Source: Pseudeuparius sepicola (taxonomy: Eukaryota; Arthropoda; Insecta; Coleoptera; Anthribidae). From it: a stretch of DNA of 64,000 bases. The translations under genes and the position numbers were made by a program. Below are positions 33,994 to 45,586 of the stretch, in pieces; position 1 is the stretch's first letter, and the number at the start of each line of letters is the position of its first letter. The notes beneath the pieces were generated by a model. The model was given only the letters and a program-made list of their open reading frames with translations, did not search any database and was not told where the DNA came from. The stretch covers positions 110,722,035-110,786,034 of the forward strand of contig OY987298.1 of the NCBI GenBank assembly GCA_963920635.1, given 5' to 3'.

Positions 33994-36900
33994 TAACTAT
34001 TTATTCCTTACTTTATGTGAATGTGATATAAAATATGCTTCAGCCGTTTGGAAAATATGCGACATTGAACCTTTCAATTTTGCGTTTTCGTCGAGCCTAT
34101 GTGTCGGTTCAGGTCGAGCTTTATTTCAAAAATGAAACATTGAACGTATATGACAAAGGGTGACAAGTTTCAATGGGCTGTACTCTGCTCTATCTCCGAA
34201 AATAAATGGTATATAAGAAATTGATCGAACCGACAGAGCGTTGGTACCGAAGTAGCCTTTTGAACAATAAGAATGCATTTTACAATGTGCATTAGTTTTT
34301 TTTCCAATATATGGCGACAGCACCAATGATTTTTCAAACTTGTCAACTACTGTTTGTCTTTTGGTACAATACATAATTTACTCAATGATACTAGAGACAA
34401 GTAACCAAAACCTTTACGCCTTATTACAAAATCTTAACTAGCAACCCACACTTTCTGACATATACCTACCTATAGTTGAAAAGCTGCCAAGGGATGTTTT
34501 ATTGTTGTTATTAGATACATAGTTAATTGACTCGGTCCCTGTAAATTGTTTCGTATCACAGAATATTCTGGGACCGTATGTATAATATGCTGGAAAACAC
34601 ATATTCTGCTGTAATGAATCTGAAAATTTTAAATGCGAATGGAAGAATTCCCCTGCATCTGGGCACGCAGTCATGAGATTTTTATTTACGTTAACAAAGC
34701 ACTTGCTTACAAAGCGTCGCGCTAATAGAGTTAGCATTTGTTTCAATTGAACCCACTAATTAAGTTAAACAGCCTATTGAATTAAGGCGTTTAACGGAAA
34801 TAACTAAGATGTAATACGTGTGAGCGCCTTGTTATCTCGACCCCGAAGCAAAGCTTTTATTGCGTGCCATGTCCATACTATTGCCTGCGCTAGTGCGATA
34901 ATGGCTTATCTATTCTTTGGCTCGCCACTTACCGATTACAAAGTGACAACTGCAAAACAAAAGATAAGCTGTGGTATTTTTTGGATGCGTTGTCCAGCAA
35001 ACTACACCTAAAGAAAAATAAACGTGGGCAGTTCATCCCAGAAATATCTGACAAAATTTTAACCACCTATCTAACTCATCAAAGAGTAGATATCAATTTT
35101 TTTCTGGAAACTTGTAATCTTCAATATACTTAAATATTTTTAAAATTTTAATGCCTTTTTGTTACATGCTATCGGAGCATAAATCTTAACTCTTGGTTGG
35201 CTAAGTATATAGCATAGGTACATTGGTACATATTATAATAATAAAAAAGCACAAAGAAGGGGACAAATTAGGATGTTAAATTCTTATTTACTATTTTTCA
35301 TAATAATAACATATATGTGAAATAAGAAAGTCTTAAACTACCTAGTAATACTGCCACACTTTTGACTTAAAAATATCAACGTTGATATTAGGTATTCAAC
35401 TATCAACTGAGGTAGTTTCTTCAAGACGCCAGTTGCAAAAACTTTTCATAGATTGTGCTGTAAAGCCAGTCTACTACACTGCGAGTGATAACTCGAGAAT
35501 AATTTTCGACAAAAGAGTGAAATGAAACACATGTGCGATGTGCGGGTGTGGAGAGAAAACTAGGGAATCGTTCTGTATACTTTACGAGCCTGAAGCCCTG
35601 AAAACATACCTAAAGTCTATCCAAGTTACAGGGGCAGTAGATATAAACAAAGTCACATGACCGCATTGCGATCGATTACCAGGGTCTGACTAATATGAGA
35701 TTCCCAGTGGCTTGTAATTCTGAATTAATTCTTTTGGAAGTTCTAAAAATTGTGTTTTTACCTTTCGTGGATCTTTATAAATTTCCTTAAATTAAGTAGC
35801 AAAATAAATTTACAGAATATACTGCTCGCGATCGGATCTAAAATATGCTCTCCGCGTAAACACTTGACATTTTATGACGGCCAGACCAATAAGAGAATGG
35901 GTCACGTGGTGGCCAATGTTTTGATCCACTGCCTCTGTAACTTGGATATACTTTAGTTTACATGGGTTTCGTCGTAAGCTAATGTATCACATTAGTGAAT
36001 TCGTTGTTATTGTACTTCGTTATTACTTATATTGTCATTACCACAAAATGTTTCTGCACCTCACTCCGTACACGTGTAAACACAACTATTTATAAATAAC
36101 TCGTGCATAGCCGGCAGGAGGTTAGCAAAATATATGAAGATAGTGACTCATAAATTCCCCTGCGTTTCTTCGGTTTTAAGCAACTCGTTAGTGTTAAAAA
36201 TACCTAAAACACAAATAAGTTTTCAAAAAAGTTGATTAATAATTAGATGAGTGGTTACAATTTTGGTATTTATCGATTACTTATTTCTACCTGTACTAAA
36301 TCTACTGAAATAATGAATTTTAGGTTAGTTCCTTAATTACATTTGCGCTTTCTAAGATTAAAATTTGTTGGGACTGTGATTTTTAAAGATGCTTACAAGA
36401 TACTAGTAAGTATACTCTGTAGGAATGTAGATTTCGAAGAAAAATCACTTCTGATTCTTAAAGGCAAATCCTCTGATTTTATTAAAATAGTTCGAAATTT
36501 TAAACTATGTATGTCAAAGTAAACTGGAAATATATCTCTGCTTCAGAGATATCTAGGTAGGTACTTAATCTCTGATTAATAGAAAGTGCAAATTTATAAT
36601 ATACAAATTACGTTTTAATAGATCATTTAGCAAATGCCACAGCGATAAGGAATATCCTTTAATCTTTTATTAAGAAACATTTTTCTTATGGGACAAATTA
36701 GTGAATTAATGATTTCTGTGTGGAGAACCAGAATGCCTCTCGCATCACAAAAACCCGGCCTGCATAATTATGAAGCGTTAATCAATCTGTGGAAGGAAAC
36801 GACAAGTCAATTTCCGCTTTAATTTTAATTATCCGCCAGGTAAAAATAACCAGAAGAACCTGAAACAAACGGCGTGCGACAGGACGTTTAAATTATATTA

Positions 36901-37766
36901 AAGCATGTATAACCAGTCAATGGGGTTTTTAGTCGATACAACGAATCCCGTAAGAGTTGGGAGGCAAAAACCTCCTTTCCGATTATATTAAGCTTATAAG
37001 GCTCGTCCGGTCTCCGGGCCGGTGGCCATGAATCCAGAGCAAGAGTTTCTGGTCCGGAATACCTACGTAGTTGGGTGATTTAGAGTTTAAGCAATGAGGC
37101 TTTTACCTATACCTACATACCTAACCTGTTTTGAGGGAATTGAAATTATTTATTTTTTGGTATAATTTGTGTTGACCTTAACTCTTAGTATAGGTACTTC
37201 CTGGTAGAAATAAAGTTTGTTACTGCATCTTTCTACAGAAATTATATTCCGGCAAAAATAGTTTTGATAGTTTACTATTTCTCTGAGCGCTCCCCGTTTA
37301 TGAACAACTTTACTGAAGTTATTGCAATTTGCGCAGAAACACACAGCGGTTCTTTGATGTTTCCTTTGAGAAAATATATATTGACAAACAGCATGCAATG
37401 GCCAAAAAGTTAAATAAATCAATAAATTAATGAACGGAAGTAGGTAACACATGCTTTTGTCATCATTTGCGTATACAAGAAACGATTTCCTTCACTTGAT
37501 TGTTCTAGAATCGTAGACTTCAAAACTCGTGTACCGCACTATTTAATGTGGGATTTCCCAGTTGAAACTGCCAACCAATGTTTCCCACAAAATTTGCAAT
37601 GAAAACTTGTTTGAAGGCATTCTTCGTTGGGTATAAAATATGTAGACTCAGGGAAATGGTCGTTAATAGCTTCTCTATGGTTTACTATTTGCCCTATACA
37701 CTCACTGAGATCACTACGGTTTTCTAGGATTTTCCGTAGTACTTGAGCAAATGCTATCCTGTAATA
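33994..37766. other. Long intronic stretch without recognised genes
   Basis: No frame here shows a domain. The block at about 36700-37060 is less AT-rich than its neighbours and might be a conserved non-coding segment. I see no RNA gene, transposon end or tandem array. Confidence 0.4.
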
Positions 37767-38552
37767 CAGGATGATTTTTTTAGATCTACCGCCGCGATTT
37801 TCTCGCTTATTTTGCGCCCTACAAAAAAAGCGTAAGAAACAAAAATGTTGCAATTTTGGACAGCTAAGTGGTGCTGCAAAAAACCTCAAATTGAGCAAAA
37901 CGATTAATAGCCGTGGAATGTTTATTTTAAGAGACAGAGGAAAACTTTTATATTGAAAACTGATGGCACTGCATGAGAAGCTTTATCTATCTACGTACTC
38001 AGATAGTTTCAGCAAATTACACAGGGTCTTCGGCTCTCTTGAGAGCATGCAAATTTTTGCGATTCTAAGTTTTCTTAGTACAGTGCGAAAAGTTGGGCAT
38101 TGAGGCCTATTCCTTTTTTAAAGTCGCCTCGCTGACCAAAATTGCCATATTTTGTTTTCTTATGTATTTTCTGTGCGGCCTAAAATAATCGAAAAATCGC
38201 TTAATAAGAAAAAAACAAAAAAATTTCATAGCCTCAAAAGAGCCGAAGACCCTGTGTAATTTGCTGAAACTATCTGACTACGTGGATGGAGAAAGCTTCT
38301 CAGTGCCATCAATTTTCAATATAAAAGTTTTCCTCTGTCTCTTAAAATAAACATTCCACGGCTATTAAGTTTTGCTCAATTTGAGTTTGTTTTTTTTTAA
38401 TATTGCGCGACAAGTTGGCCATGGATGCCGATTTCTTTTGCAGCACCACTTAGCTGTCCAAAATTGCAACATTTTTGTTTCTTACGCTTTTTTTGTATAG
38501 GGCGTAAAATAAGCGAGACAATGGCGGTGGTAGACCTAAAAAAATCATCCTG
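37767..38552. mobile_element. TA-flanked palindromic element with CAGGATGATTTTTTTAG ends
   Basis: TA|CAGGATGATTTTTTTAGA at 37767 is mirrored by AAAAAAATCATCCTG|TA at 38552. The arms pair along roughly 350 bp each around a centre near 38160. Mirror-image short frames on both strands are by-products. No transposase. Confidence 0.88.
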
Positions 38553-38584
38553 TATAGTTTTATCGGGAAAAAGTCCGCCCTCTA

Positions 38585-39922
38585 GGGTAAGGTCACCCAA
38601 GAGTATGCACTTAATATTTAAAGTTAAATAAATCGACAACAATAAGTAATACAGATTTATTCGACACAGTATAAATTCCTTATTACATTTAAGAATATGT
38701 AATGCAAAGAAATATTTTTTTACAATTATCGACATGAAAGATATTACATCTTTAATAAAAAAAACAGTTTGCGTACTCTTAGGAACGAGAGCTCGAAAGA
38801 GTGCTCAGTGCTGAATTTAAGAGAACGCGCTAAAAAAATTCAAATAACATCAATATATTATTCTTGATATAAGTCACATATATTATAAAGACGCCATGTC
38901 CGAGGTAGTTGGTAAAGTCCAAAGTCTATAGACTTTGGGTACAGTCTTTGTGCCACCATGCACCTCATGAATCATACTTAATCCATTCTGAAATGCTCTA
39001 GTGTTCCCTGCAGAGAGAACAAAGAATATCGTATTGAGATTTTCTAGTTTTTCAACAAGTGGCAGCCCCTTTTTTAATTCCTTTTTTAATAGATCTGTTT
39101 GTGCGTGCGACTCTTTGCATGCGTACTCTTGCGGACATGTCAGCGATGATTGAATAATCTATTTAACTAAAACAGGCAACCATAATTACACATCGTATGC
39201 TGTACGAAACATGCCTATCTAAAGACTTTTTAAGATGCACAGTCGAACAATATAGTTAAGCATTCACAGGGTAAGATACTCCTTATAGCAAAGATGCCAA
39301 AAATTATAAAATTATGTATAAAATTAGTTAATTGCCTGTAATTCGTCGAACCTTTTACGGACCACCACGCGACTATACAAAACTTGTTGTCAATTGAAGG
39401 GGTGTACACTGAATAGCGACCTCTATCCGAATAGCATTGGAACTAATAAAAAATGCTAGTGCGTACTCTTAGGGGCTGCGTACTCTTAGGTGATCTAACC
39501 CACGATAAACTTACCCACGGTATGTCATTGCGCATCTTGTGACGCGTCAGTTGCGAGTCAGAATTTAAATTGCTCCATATTATGTCTTGTCTGCGGCATG
39601 CAGCAATCGATTTTTTGGCAAGATTATTGTCCTTGGGAAATTTATAGTACCTAATTTCCGTTCCCTTATACTGCTTCTGTTATTATTTGGACAAACGCTG
39701 ACTGCACATCCCGGCATTTCTGGCCTATTTTAAAGCACTGTTGAGCTGGACTGGCAGTTGTTTACACTTTCTTCTTGACACATTAAACTGTAAACTATAA
39801 AAAATCGTAAAACACAACCGCATTTTGAATTCGTGACTCGCAACTGACGTAGATGCGCAGATTTGCCTTGTTTTCGGATTCGTTACTGACATACCGTGGG
39901 TAAGTCTATCGTGATCTAACCC
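38585..39922. mobile_element. TA-flanked element with pogo-like GGGTAAG ends, split by a later insertion
   Basis: TA|GGGTAAGGTCACCCAAGAG at 38585 and the complement of GGGTTAGATCACCTAAGAG at 39922, followed by TA, mark the ends. The subterminal motif GCGTACTCTTAGG recurs at 38772, 39462 and 39477. The last 10 bp of the right terminus (GATCTAACCC) were duplicated by the insertion at 39502-39912, so the right end is present twice. The GGGTAAG start resembles the pogo-like element at 53049. No transposase inside. Confidence 0.78.
39502..39912. mobile_element. MITE with 10-bp target duplication, copy 1
   Basis: The ends are ACGATAAACTTACCCACGG and, read from the other side, ACGATAGACTTACCCACGG, continuing to GTATGTCA. 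It is flanked by GATCTAACCC at 39492-39501 and 39913-39922. A second member of the family lies at 47894-48424 in the opposite orientation with its own 10-bp duplication. Duplications of 9-11 bp are typical of Mutator-like elements; no transposase is present, so the class is inference. Confidence 0.88.
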
Positions 39923-39986
39923 TACATATAGTCGCAAATGGCAATGAAGCCTAAATCATAGTAATTGCCACCCCTCCCCCACACAA

Positions 39987-40056
39987 GCATGTGGTTGCTT
40001 CTGGGGCACCCTAGTTTGGAGTATTGTGCGGGTATGAGAATTATTATTATTATTGA
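39987..40056 (+). repeat. Copy 3 of the 70-bp repeat with ATT microsatellite tail
   Basis: GCATGTGGTTGCTTCTGGGG, TTTGGAGTATTGTGCG and an ATT run, as in copies at 9719-9788 (minus) and 22503-22575 (plus). Confidence 0.6.
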
Positions 40057-41695
40057 ATTATTAATATACTTACTTGGGATCGATCATAATGTGTCCCGTT
40101 TGACTTCTATCGATTTACCTGAAGCTCATTATGGACCTTCCAATACCTAGACATTCTTCCACCACCTCACCATTAAATCTAATAAGCGTTCTACTGACCC
40201 CTAAACAAGATCGCCATGTCTCCGGCACGAAAATTGTCCACCGACCACGATCACCGGTATCCATCTAAAAGCGCGGGACCGGGATTCGCATTTGTCGCGG
40301 TCAGACGGTATCGCGGGCCCGGCAAAATGGCCACGGCACGCGAAGCAGAAGTGGTTGTGGCAAAACTAGAGAGCCAGCATTGGCATTGTTGGCGAGGAAG
40401 CGGACCATGTCCGCGACTTGGGGCAACGCCAGTGTGTGCAATATAGCTACTTATCTGGCTTTCACTATCAGGCCCATCCTTTGGCAATACGTTCGCTTTT
40501 TTCCTGAAGAAATAGGACGCGCGAGAACCGACCGGAAAAATGTATGGAAATAAAAGTAAGGTGTCATAATCGGTGCAGATATGGTTCTGCCTCCTTTGTT
40601 CTTCTAAGATGGCGATAAGATTGCGTTGCCCACTCGACTATCTTGATTGAGGTTAGGAGTTTGTTGTCATATATATTTCCATCTTGATGCATGCAGATGA
40701 GCAAGAATGTTAACATAAACTGACACCAAATTAAAATTACTTTTTTCCACTGCTGTTATTGAAATTTATACTCCTAATACAATACAAGGGCCAAAAGTGT
40801 GTGGTTATGAACTCAAAAGCACACATCTTTTGGCCAACCACGAACCTCCATTTTTACAACTCAACAGTTCAGGAAATTTTCATTGCGAAAAGTAGGCTAT
40901 GGGCTGTGGTTGCTATGGAGGACAGTTGGATGTGCGATACAATACAAAAAAAAAACAATCTGTCTATTTTAATTGTAGAAAATTACGTTCACAATACTTA
41001 CTCGAAATGATTTCAGATGAGAGCTAAAATGAAGACATTTTTCTGAAGTAATGGAAGCAAATATTATAAAATTACTGTAAGGGTAGTCTTAACAATTCCA
41101 ACAAACATAATGTAGGTACAGACCATTTTTATACAAAGTGGTACAGTGGAATAGATGTAAGTTGAATATATCTGAATGTATTTTTATTTAGATATTACTG
41201 ATATAAGTAAACATGCAGGGTATCTCAAAGAACTTATTTTTTCAAAGATCTCAAAAACTACAAATTCATATGAAATGTTATTTTTCTTTTTACGAGTTCT
41301 ATGGCCTATATTAAATTTCGCGTTTAAAACCTGAACAATTAATACTTATGGAAAAAGCATAGTTCTGAACTCGTTCGGATTACTACGCTCGCCCTGTGAG
41401 CTCGGGTCGCAATCCTCACGAACGAATAATGACTATCATAACCCGCTTGTTGAGAAATACACTATAGAAATATATTTATGATTATGATGGTTTTTAAAAA
41501 TTGTTTATAGGATATTTTATAAAAAAGTCATTTTAAGGGATTTTAATACATCGCCCAAAGAAACTTCAATTAAAAATCTTTGCTATTTCGTTGTATCAAA
41601 AATTATTTTTATTATAAGATACTTACATAATAATTATTATAGCATGTCCCAATTTTTTAAATTTTCACATATATGAGGACAGTCAAAAATAGTTT
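40057..41695. other. Intronic stretch with a GC-richer block at about 40200-40560
   Basis: About 40200-40560 is GC-rich relative to its surroundings, with frames on both strands that have no recognised domain. The remainder is AT-rich. A solo CAGGGTATCTCAAAGAAC-type end lies near 41216, resembling one near 52663-52770, probably broken palindromic elements. Confidence 0.3.
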
Positions 41696-41862
41696 CTTAA
41701 CTACATAATCCAACGTTTAGTCGCTATATTTCGACTTCTTCATCGCTAGTTAAAATATCGTTACACTGTAACGATGGACTAGTTAAACTATCGTTACAGT
41801 TAACTCAGTTACGTTGGTCCAAAGAAGTCGAAATAAAGCTACGAAACGTTGGCTTAGTTAAA
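41696..41862. repeat. Short inverted-repeat element
   Basis: TAACTACATAATCCAACGTTT with CGCTATATTTCGACTTCTT at the left is mirrored by AAGAAGTCGAAATAAAGC and AACGTTGGCTTAGTTA at the right. Inside, CGTTACACTGTAACG and CTATCGTTACAG form smaller palindromes. No clear target duplication. Confidence 0.6.
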
Positions 41863-42954
41863 AAAAGAGTTTTATTGTCTTGAAACCCGTGAAAATTTAA
41901 AGAGTAGGCACCTATAGTATATTTGTTTAAAACTGACACAGATAATTTCCAAAAGAGATCTTCATAGCTGTTGATCTAGATTCTCCCTTTGATCTACCAG
42001 TGAGTGAGTACTTCGAACATTGAAACAATTATAAATTAAACAACAAAATTAATTTGTTGGAACACTAAGAGGAAGACTATATTTCATGTGATTCAAGGAC
42101 TCTCGTACAAAATATCTATACAAAATGTTTTGTTTGTAAAGTACTAAGAACATCAGAACACTGATGACCAGCTCCATTATTTTAGGTCTTCAACCCGCAG
42201 TTTTATGTGAACGCGGTTAAAAACAGTTACATCCAAAACATGCCAATCATCTCTAATAGCAATGCGATTACTGTGTCGTGTATATCTTTGAAGTTAACTT
42301 ATAAATTTTCGGAGAAGATCTTATTGGGGTTTTTCCATTGTATTTCCTAATTCCACGTACGCAAATTGTAACTTGTTACAGAGCTATTATCCGGCATTTA
42401 TAACATCTTTAATAACGGCACCGAACACAATGCGAAGATGGGTATCGGCTATTAAGTTATTAAAGAAAATTACGTAATTAAAAAACTCCGTCACGGCAAG
42501 TAAATGCGAAAGTTTTTGTTACTTAATTTAGGTTAATATGTTAGAACTTCTGCAGCGTATGACGGAATGTTTCTTTATTTTTGTGTGACTAATGATATTT
42601 ATTTAGGTGATTTTTTATAGTCTACTGAGTACGACCTTTACAGAACATAGAACAATTTTCTATTTCGTAATGTACCTATATACGCATATGGGTATCCGTT
42701 CTCAGTTTTCATTGACCAGACGTGTCATGTCGTTTTAAAATACCTGTGTGTTTTAAACCTTTCGAGCTTCATTTATGCCCTTGGTAGTTTCCTAAGTCAG
42801 ACCATCTCTTTTAAATAATACAGGGTGTCCCATTAGTGCGTGGACGGAGCATATCTCCTAGGGTTCTTAAGGTATCAACTTGATTTTTGGTACGGTGGTG
42901 GGGGCGATAAGAGACATATTCTAAAAGCAGTTCTAATATCTAGCGATCACCGAT

Positions 42955-43768
42955 ACAGGGTGGTCAATCTTATTTAGACGTTATCACGGCCAAAGCAACG
43001 ATATAAGGGGTTGGAGGGGATTTTGGCTATAACTTTTGGTGATAAGCTATTTTAAACGAAAAGGTTAGTTTTGTTGCTCGTACACCCTGTATAAAGGAAG
43101 ACTTCAAAAAGGTCTTCTTATTAAAAAAATAGTGGTAATATTGTAGTCTTAGCACCCCTTACAGAGGTCGAGTTTGCCTATATCAAACAGGGTGATGCAA
43201 ATTTGCAAAATCACGTTTTTCTAAAAAAAAACAAGAAATAAAACGGAATGACCCAATTTTTAAATTTTGGCGGAAGAGACTCAATTTCCAACGATACCAC
43301 ATTGCATCGTTTTGTTTTCTGTATTTTCTATGAAAACTCTTATTCAAATGACGAAGTATGCGATTTTATTTACTAAAAAGGATTTATGTGAATTGCGTTT
43401 TTGAAGACAAGTTCCGGAGAAAATACTGAAAATATACACACAGAATGTGGTACCGTTGGTAAGATCTTTTTGTGCTTATTCTATTAGTCTTTCGAAAATT
43501 GGACAATTATATTTTATTTTCTTTTTGAGAAAACCGCATCACCGTGTATGATGTAGGCAAATTCGACATCCTGTAGGGGGCGCTAAGACTACAATATTAC
43601 TACTATTTTTAAGTAAGGAGATCTTTTTGACGCCTTACTTTATATAGATTGTACGATTGAACAAACTAAGGCCTATTTGTTTATTTAAACTAGCTTATCT
43701 TCCAAGTTCTAGCCAAAATCCCTCCATCCCTTATGTCGTTGGATTGACCGTGATAATGGCTATCAAAA
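42955..43768. mobile_element. Palindrome inside the satellite-bearing element
   Basis: ACAGGGTGGTCAAT and GTTATCACGGCCAAAG at the left are mirrored near the right end by ATTGACCGTGATAATGGC. GGCAAATTCGAC/GTCGAGTTTGCC and the AGTCTTAGC/GCTAAGACT blocks also pair around a centre near 43370. It may be a separate nested element or the remaining arms of the host element. No coding capacity. Confidence 0.7.
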
Positions 43769-44018
43769 AATAAAAAAAATAGTGGGGTCGTTTTTAAATT
43801 TAATAAATAAACATTTAAAAAAATAACTTTGGTTGACCATCATTACCATCGGTAATTGTGGCGTCAGCCTTTGCCGGTCAAGACCAGTGGCTTTGTCCCG
43901 CACCTTCAGGTGTGCTATCGTTATAATACACCATGATCAATTAATTGCTTCGGTAATTCATTAATTCCTTATACATATAGTAAATCCATCGTCTAGGCAC
44001 GTTTGTCTATACCACTTC

Positions 44019-44086
44019 ATAGTCGGGTGAGCCATACTGATGAGGGATTACCGTCCCGAAACAGTACTGTATATGGTGGACATATC
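44019..44086 (+). ncRNA. Type I hammerhead ribozyme, copy 1
   Basis: A self-cleaving RNA motif with all conserved core positions. Stem I strand CCATA is at 44032-44036, core CTGATGA at 44037-44043, and stem II GGGA/TCCC (44044-44047 and 44054-44057) closes loop TTACCG. GAAA follows at 44058-44061, then stem III ACAG/CTGT with a two-base loop and A at 44071. Stem I strand TATGG (44072-44076) pairs with CCATA. Predicted cleavage is after the GTA triplet, between 44071 and 44072. An outer stem I helix can form from GTC (44022-44024) and GAC (44079-44081) across an internal loop. Confidence 0.93.
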
Positions 44087-44316
44087 GCTTTTAGTTACAT
44101 CGAGTTTTCGGTTGTCTAACCGACGCCGTGGAGACGGTAGATGGCGGGTCTCGGTAATTGTGGCGTCAGCCTTTGCCGATCAAGACCAGTGGCTTTGTCC
44201 CGTACCTTCGGGTGTGCTATCGTTATAATACTCAATGATCAATTAATTGCTTCGGTAATTCATTGATTCCTTATATAGTAAATCCATCGTCTAGGCACAT
44301 TTGTCTATACCACTTC

Positions 44317-44384
44317 ATAGTCGGGTGAGCCATACTGATGAGGGATAACCGTCCCGAAACAGTACTGTATATGGTGGACATATC
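44317..44384 (+). ncRNA. Type I hammerhead ribozyme, copy 2 (B type)
   Basis: Same architecture: CCATA 44330-44334, CTGATGA 44335-44341, stem II closing loop TAACCG (one change from copy 1), GAAA 44356-44359, and TATGG after the cleavage site between 44369 and 44370. All core residues are kept and the loop change leaves stem II intact. Confidence 0.93.
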
Positions 44385-44618
44385 GCTTTTAGTTACATCG
44401 AGTTTTTGGTTGTCTAACCGACGCCGTGGAGACGGTAGATGGCGGGTCACGGTAATTGTGGCGTCAGCCTTTGCCGATCAAGACCAGTGGCTTTGTCCCG
44501 CACCTTCAGGTGTGCTATCGTTATAATACACCATGATCAATTAATTGCTTCGGTAATTCATTAATTCCTTATACATATAGTAAATCCATCGTCTAGGCAC
44601 GTTTGTCTATACCACTTC

Positions 44619-44686
44619 ATAGTCGGGTGAGCCATACTGATGAGGGATTACCGTCCAGAAACAGTACTGTATATGGTGGACTATCG
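44619..44686 (+). ncRNA. Type I hammerhead ribozyme, copy 3 (stem II base changed)
   Basis: Core CTGATGA 44637-44643, with cleavage expected between 44671 and 44672. The stem II strand reads TCCA instead of TCCC, so the pair next to the core becomes G-A. That may weaken but not necessarily abolish activity. The outer stem I strand is GACTAT, a perfect complement of ATAGTC upstream. Confidence 0.88.
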
Positions 44687-44917
44687 CTCTTTTAGTTACA
44701 TCGAGTTTTCGGTTGTCTAACCGACGCCGTGGAGACGGTAGATGGCGGGTCTCGGTAATTGTGGCGTCAGCCTTTGCCGATCAAGACCAGTGGCTTTGTC
44801 CCGTACCTTCGGGTGTGCTATCGTTATAATACTCAATGATCAATTAATTGCTTCGGTAATTCATTGATTCCTTATATAGTAAATCCATCGTCTAGGCACA
44901 TTTGTCTATACCACTTC

Positions 44918-44985
44918 ATAGTCGGGTGAGCCATACTGATGAGGGATAACCGTCCCGAAACAGTACTGTATATGGTGGACATATC
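44918..44985 (+). ncRNA. Type I hammerhead ribozyme, copy 4 (B type)
   Basis: CCATA 44931-44935, CTGATGA 44936-44942, stem II with loop TAACCG, GAAA 44957-44960, and cleavage expected between 44970 and 44971 followed by TATGG. Near-identical to copy 2, 601 bp upstream. Confidence 0.93.
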
Positions 44986-45219
44986 GCTTTTAGTTACATC
45001 GAGTTTTCGGTTGTCTAACCGACGCCGTGGAGACGGTAGATGGCGGGTCACGGTAATTGTGGCGTCAGCCTTTGCCGATCAAGACCAGTGGCTTTGTCCC
45101 GCACCTTCAGGTGTGCTATCGTTATAATACACCATGATCAATTAATTGCTTCGGTAATTCATTAATTCCTTATACATATAGTAAATCCATCGTCTAGGCA
45201 CGTTTGTCTATACCACTTC

Positions 45220-45287
45220 ATAGTCGGGTGAGCCATACTGATGAGGGATTACCGTCCCGAAACAGTACTGTATATGGTGGACTATCG
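45220..45287 (+). ncRNA. Type I hammerhead ribozyme, copy 5 (A type)
   Basis: CCATA 45233-45237, CTGATGA 45238-45244, intact stem II with loop TTACCG, GAAA 45259-45262, and cleavage expected between 45272 and 45273. Outer stem I ATAGTC/GACTAT is a perfect 6-bp helix, making this the best-paired copy. Confidence 0.94.
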
Positions 45288-45518
45288 CTCTTTTAGTTAC
45301 ATCGAGTTTTCGGTTGTCTAACCGACGCCGTGGAGACGGTAGATGGCGGGTCTCGGTAATTGTGGCGTCAGCCTTTGCCGATCAAGACCAGTGGCTTTGT
45401 CCCGTACCTTCGGGTGTGCTATCGTTATAATACTCAATGATCAATTAATTGCTTCGGTAATTCATTGATTCCTTATATAGTAAATCCATCGTCTAGGCAC
45501 ATTTGTCTATACCACTTC

Positions 45519-45586
45519 ATAGTCGGGTGAGCCATACTGATGAGGGATTACCGTCCCGAAACAGTACTGTATATGGTCGACTATCG
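45519..45586 (+). ncRNA. Type I hammerhead ribozyme, copy 6 (chimeric unit)
   Basis: CTGATGA 45537-45543, loop TTACCG, and cleavage expected between 45571 and 45572. The sequence before the core is B-type (CACATTTGTC) but the core and 3' side are A-type, with TGGTCGACTAT downstream. It is the last unit, and similarity to the satellite stops about 40 bp later. Confidence 0.92.

Noticed and set aside
44040..45127. Repeated 62-codon frames at 44040, 44338 and 44939
   Set aside because: They recur because the satellite unit recurs and start inside the hammerhead core. No protein-level signal is seen.
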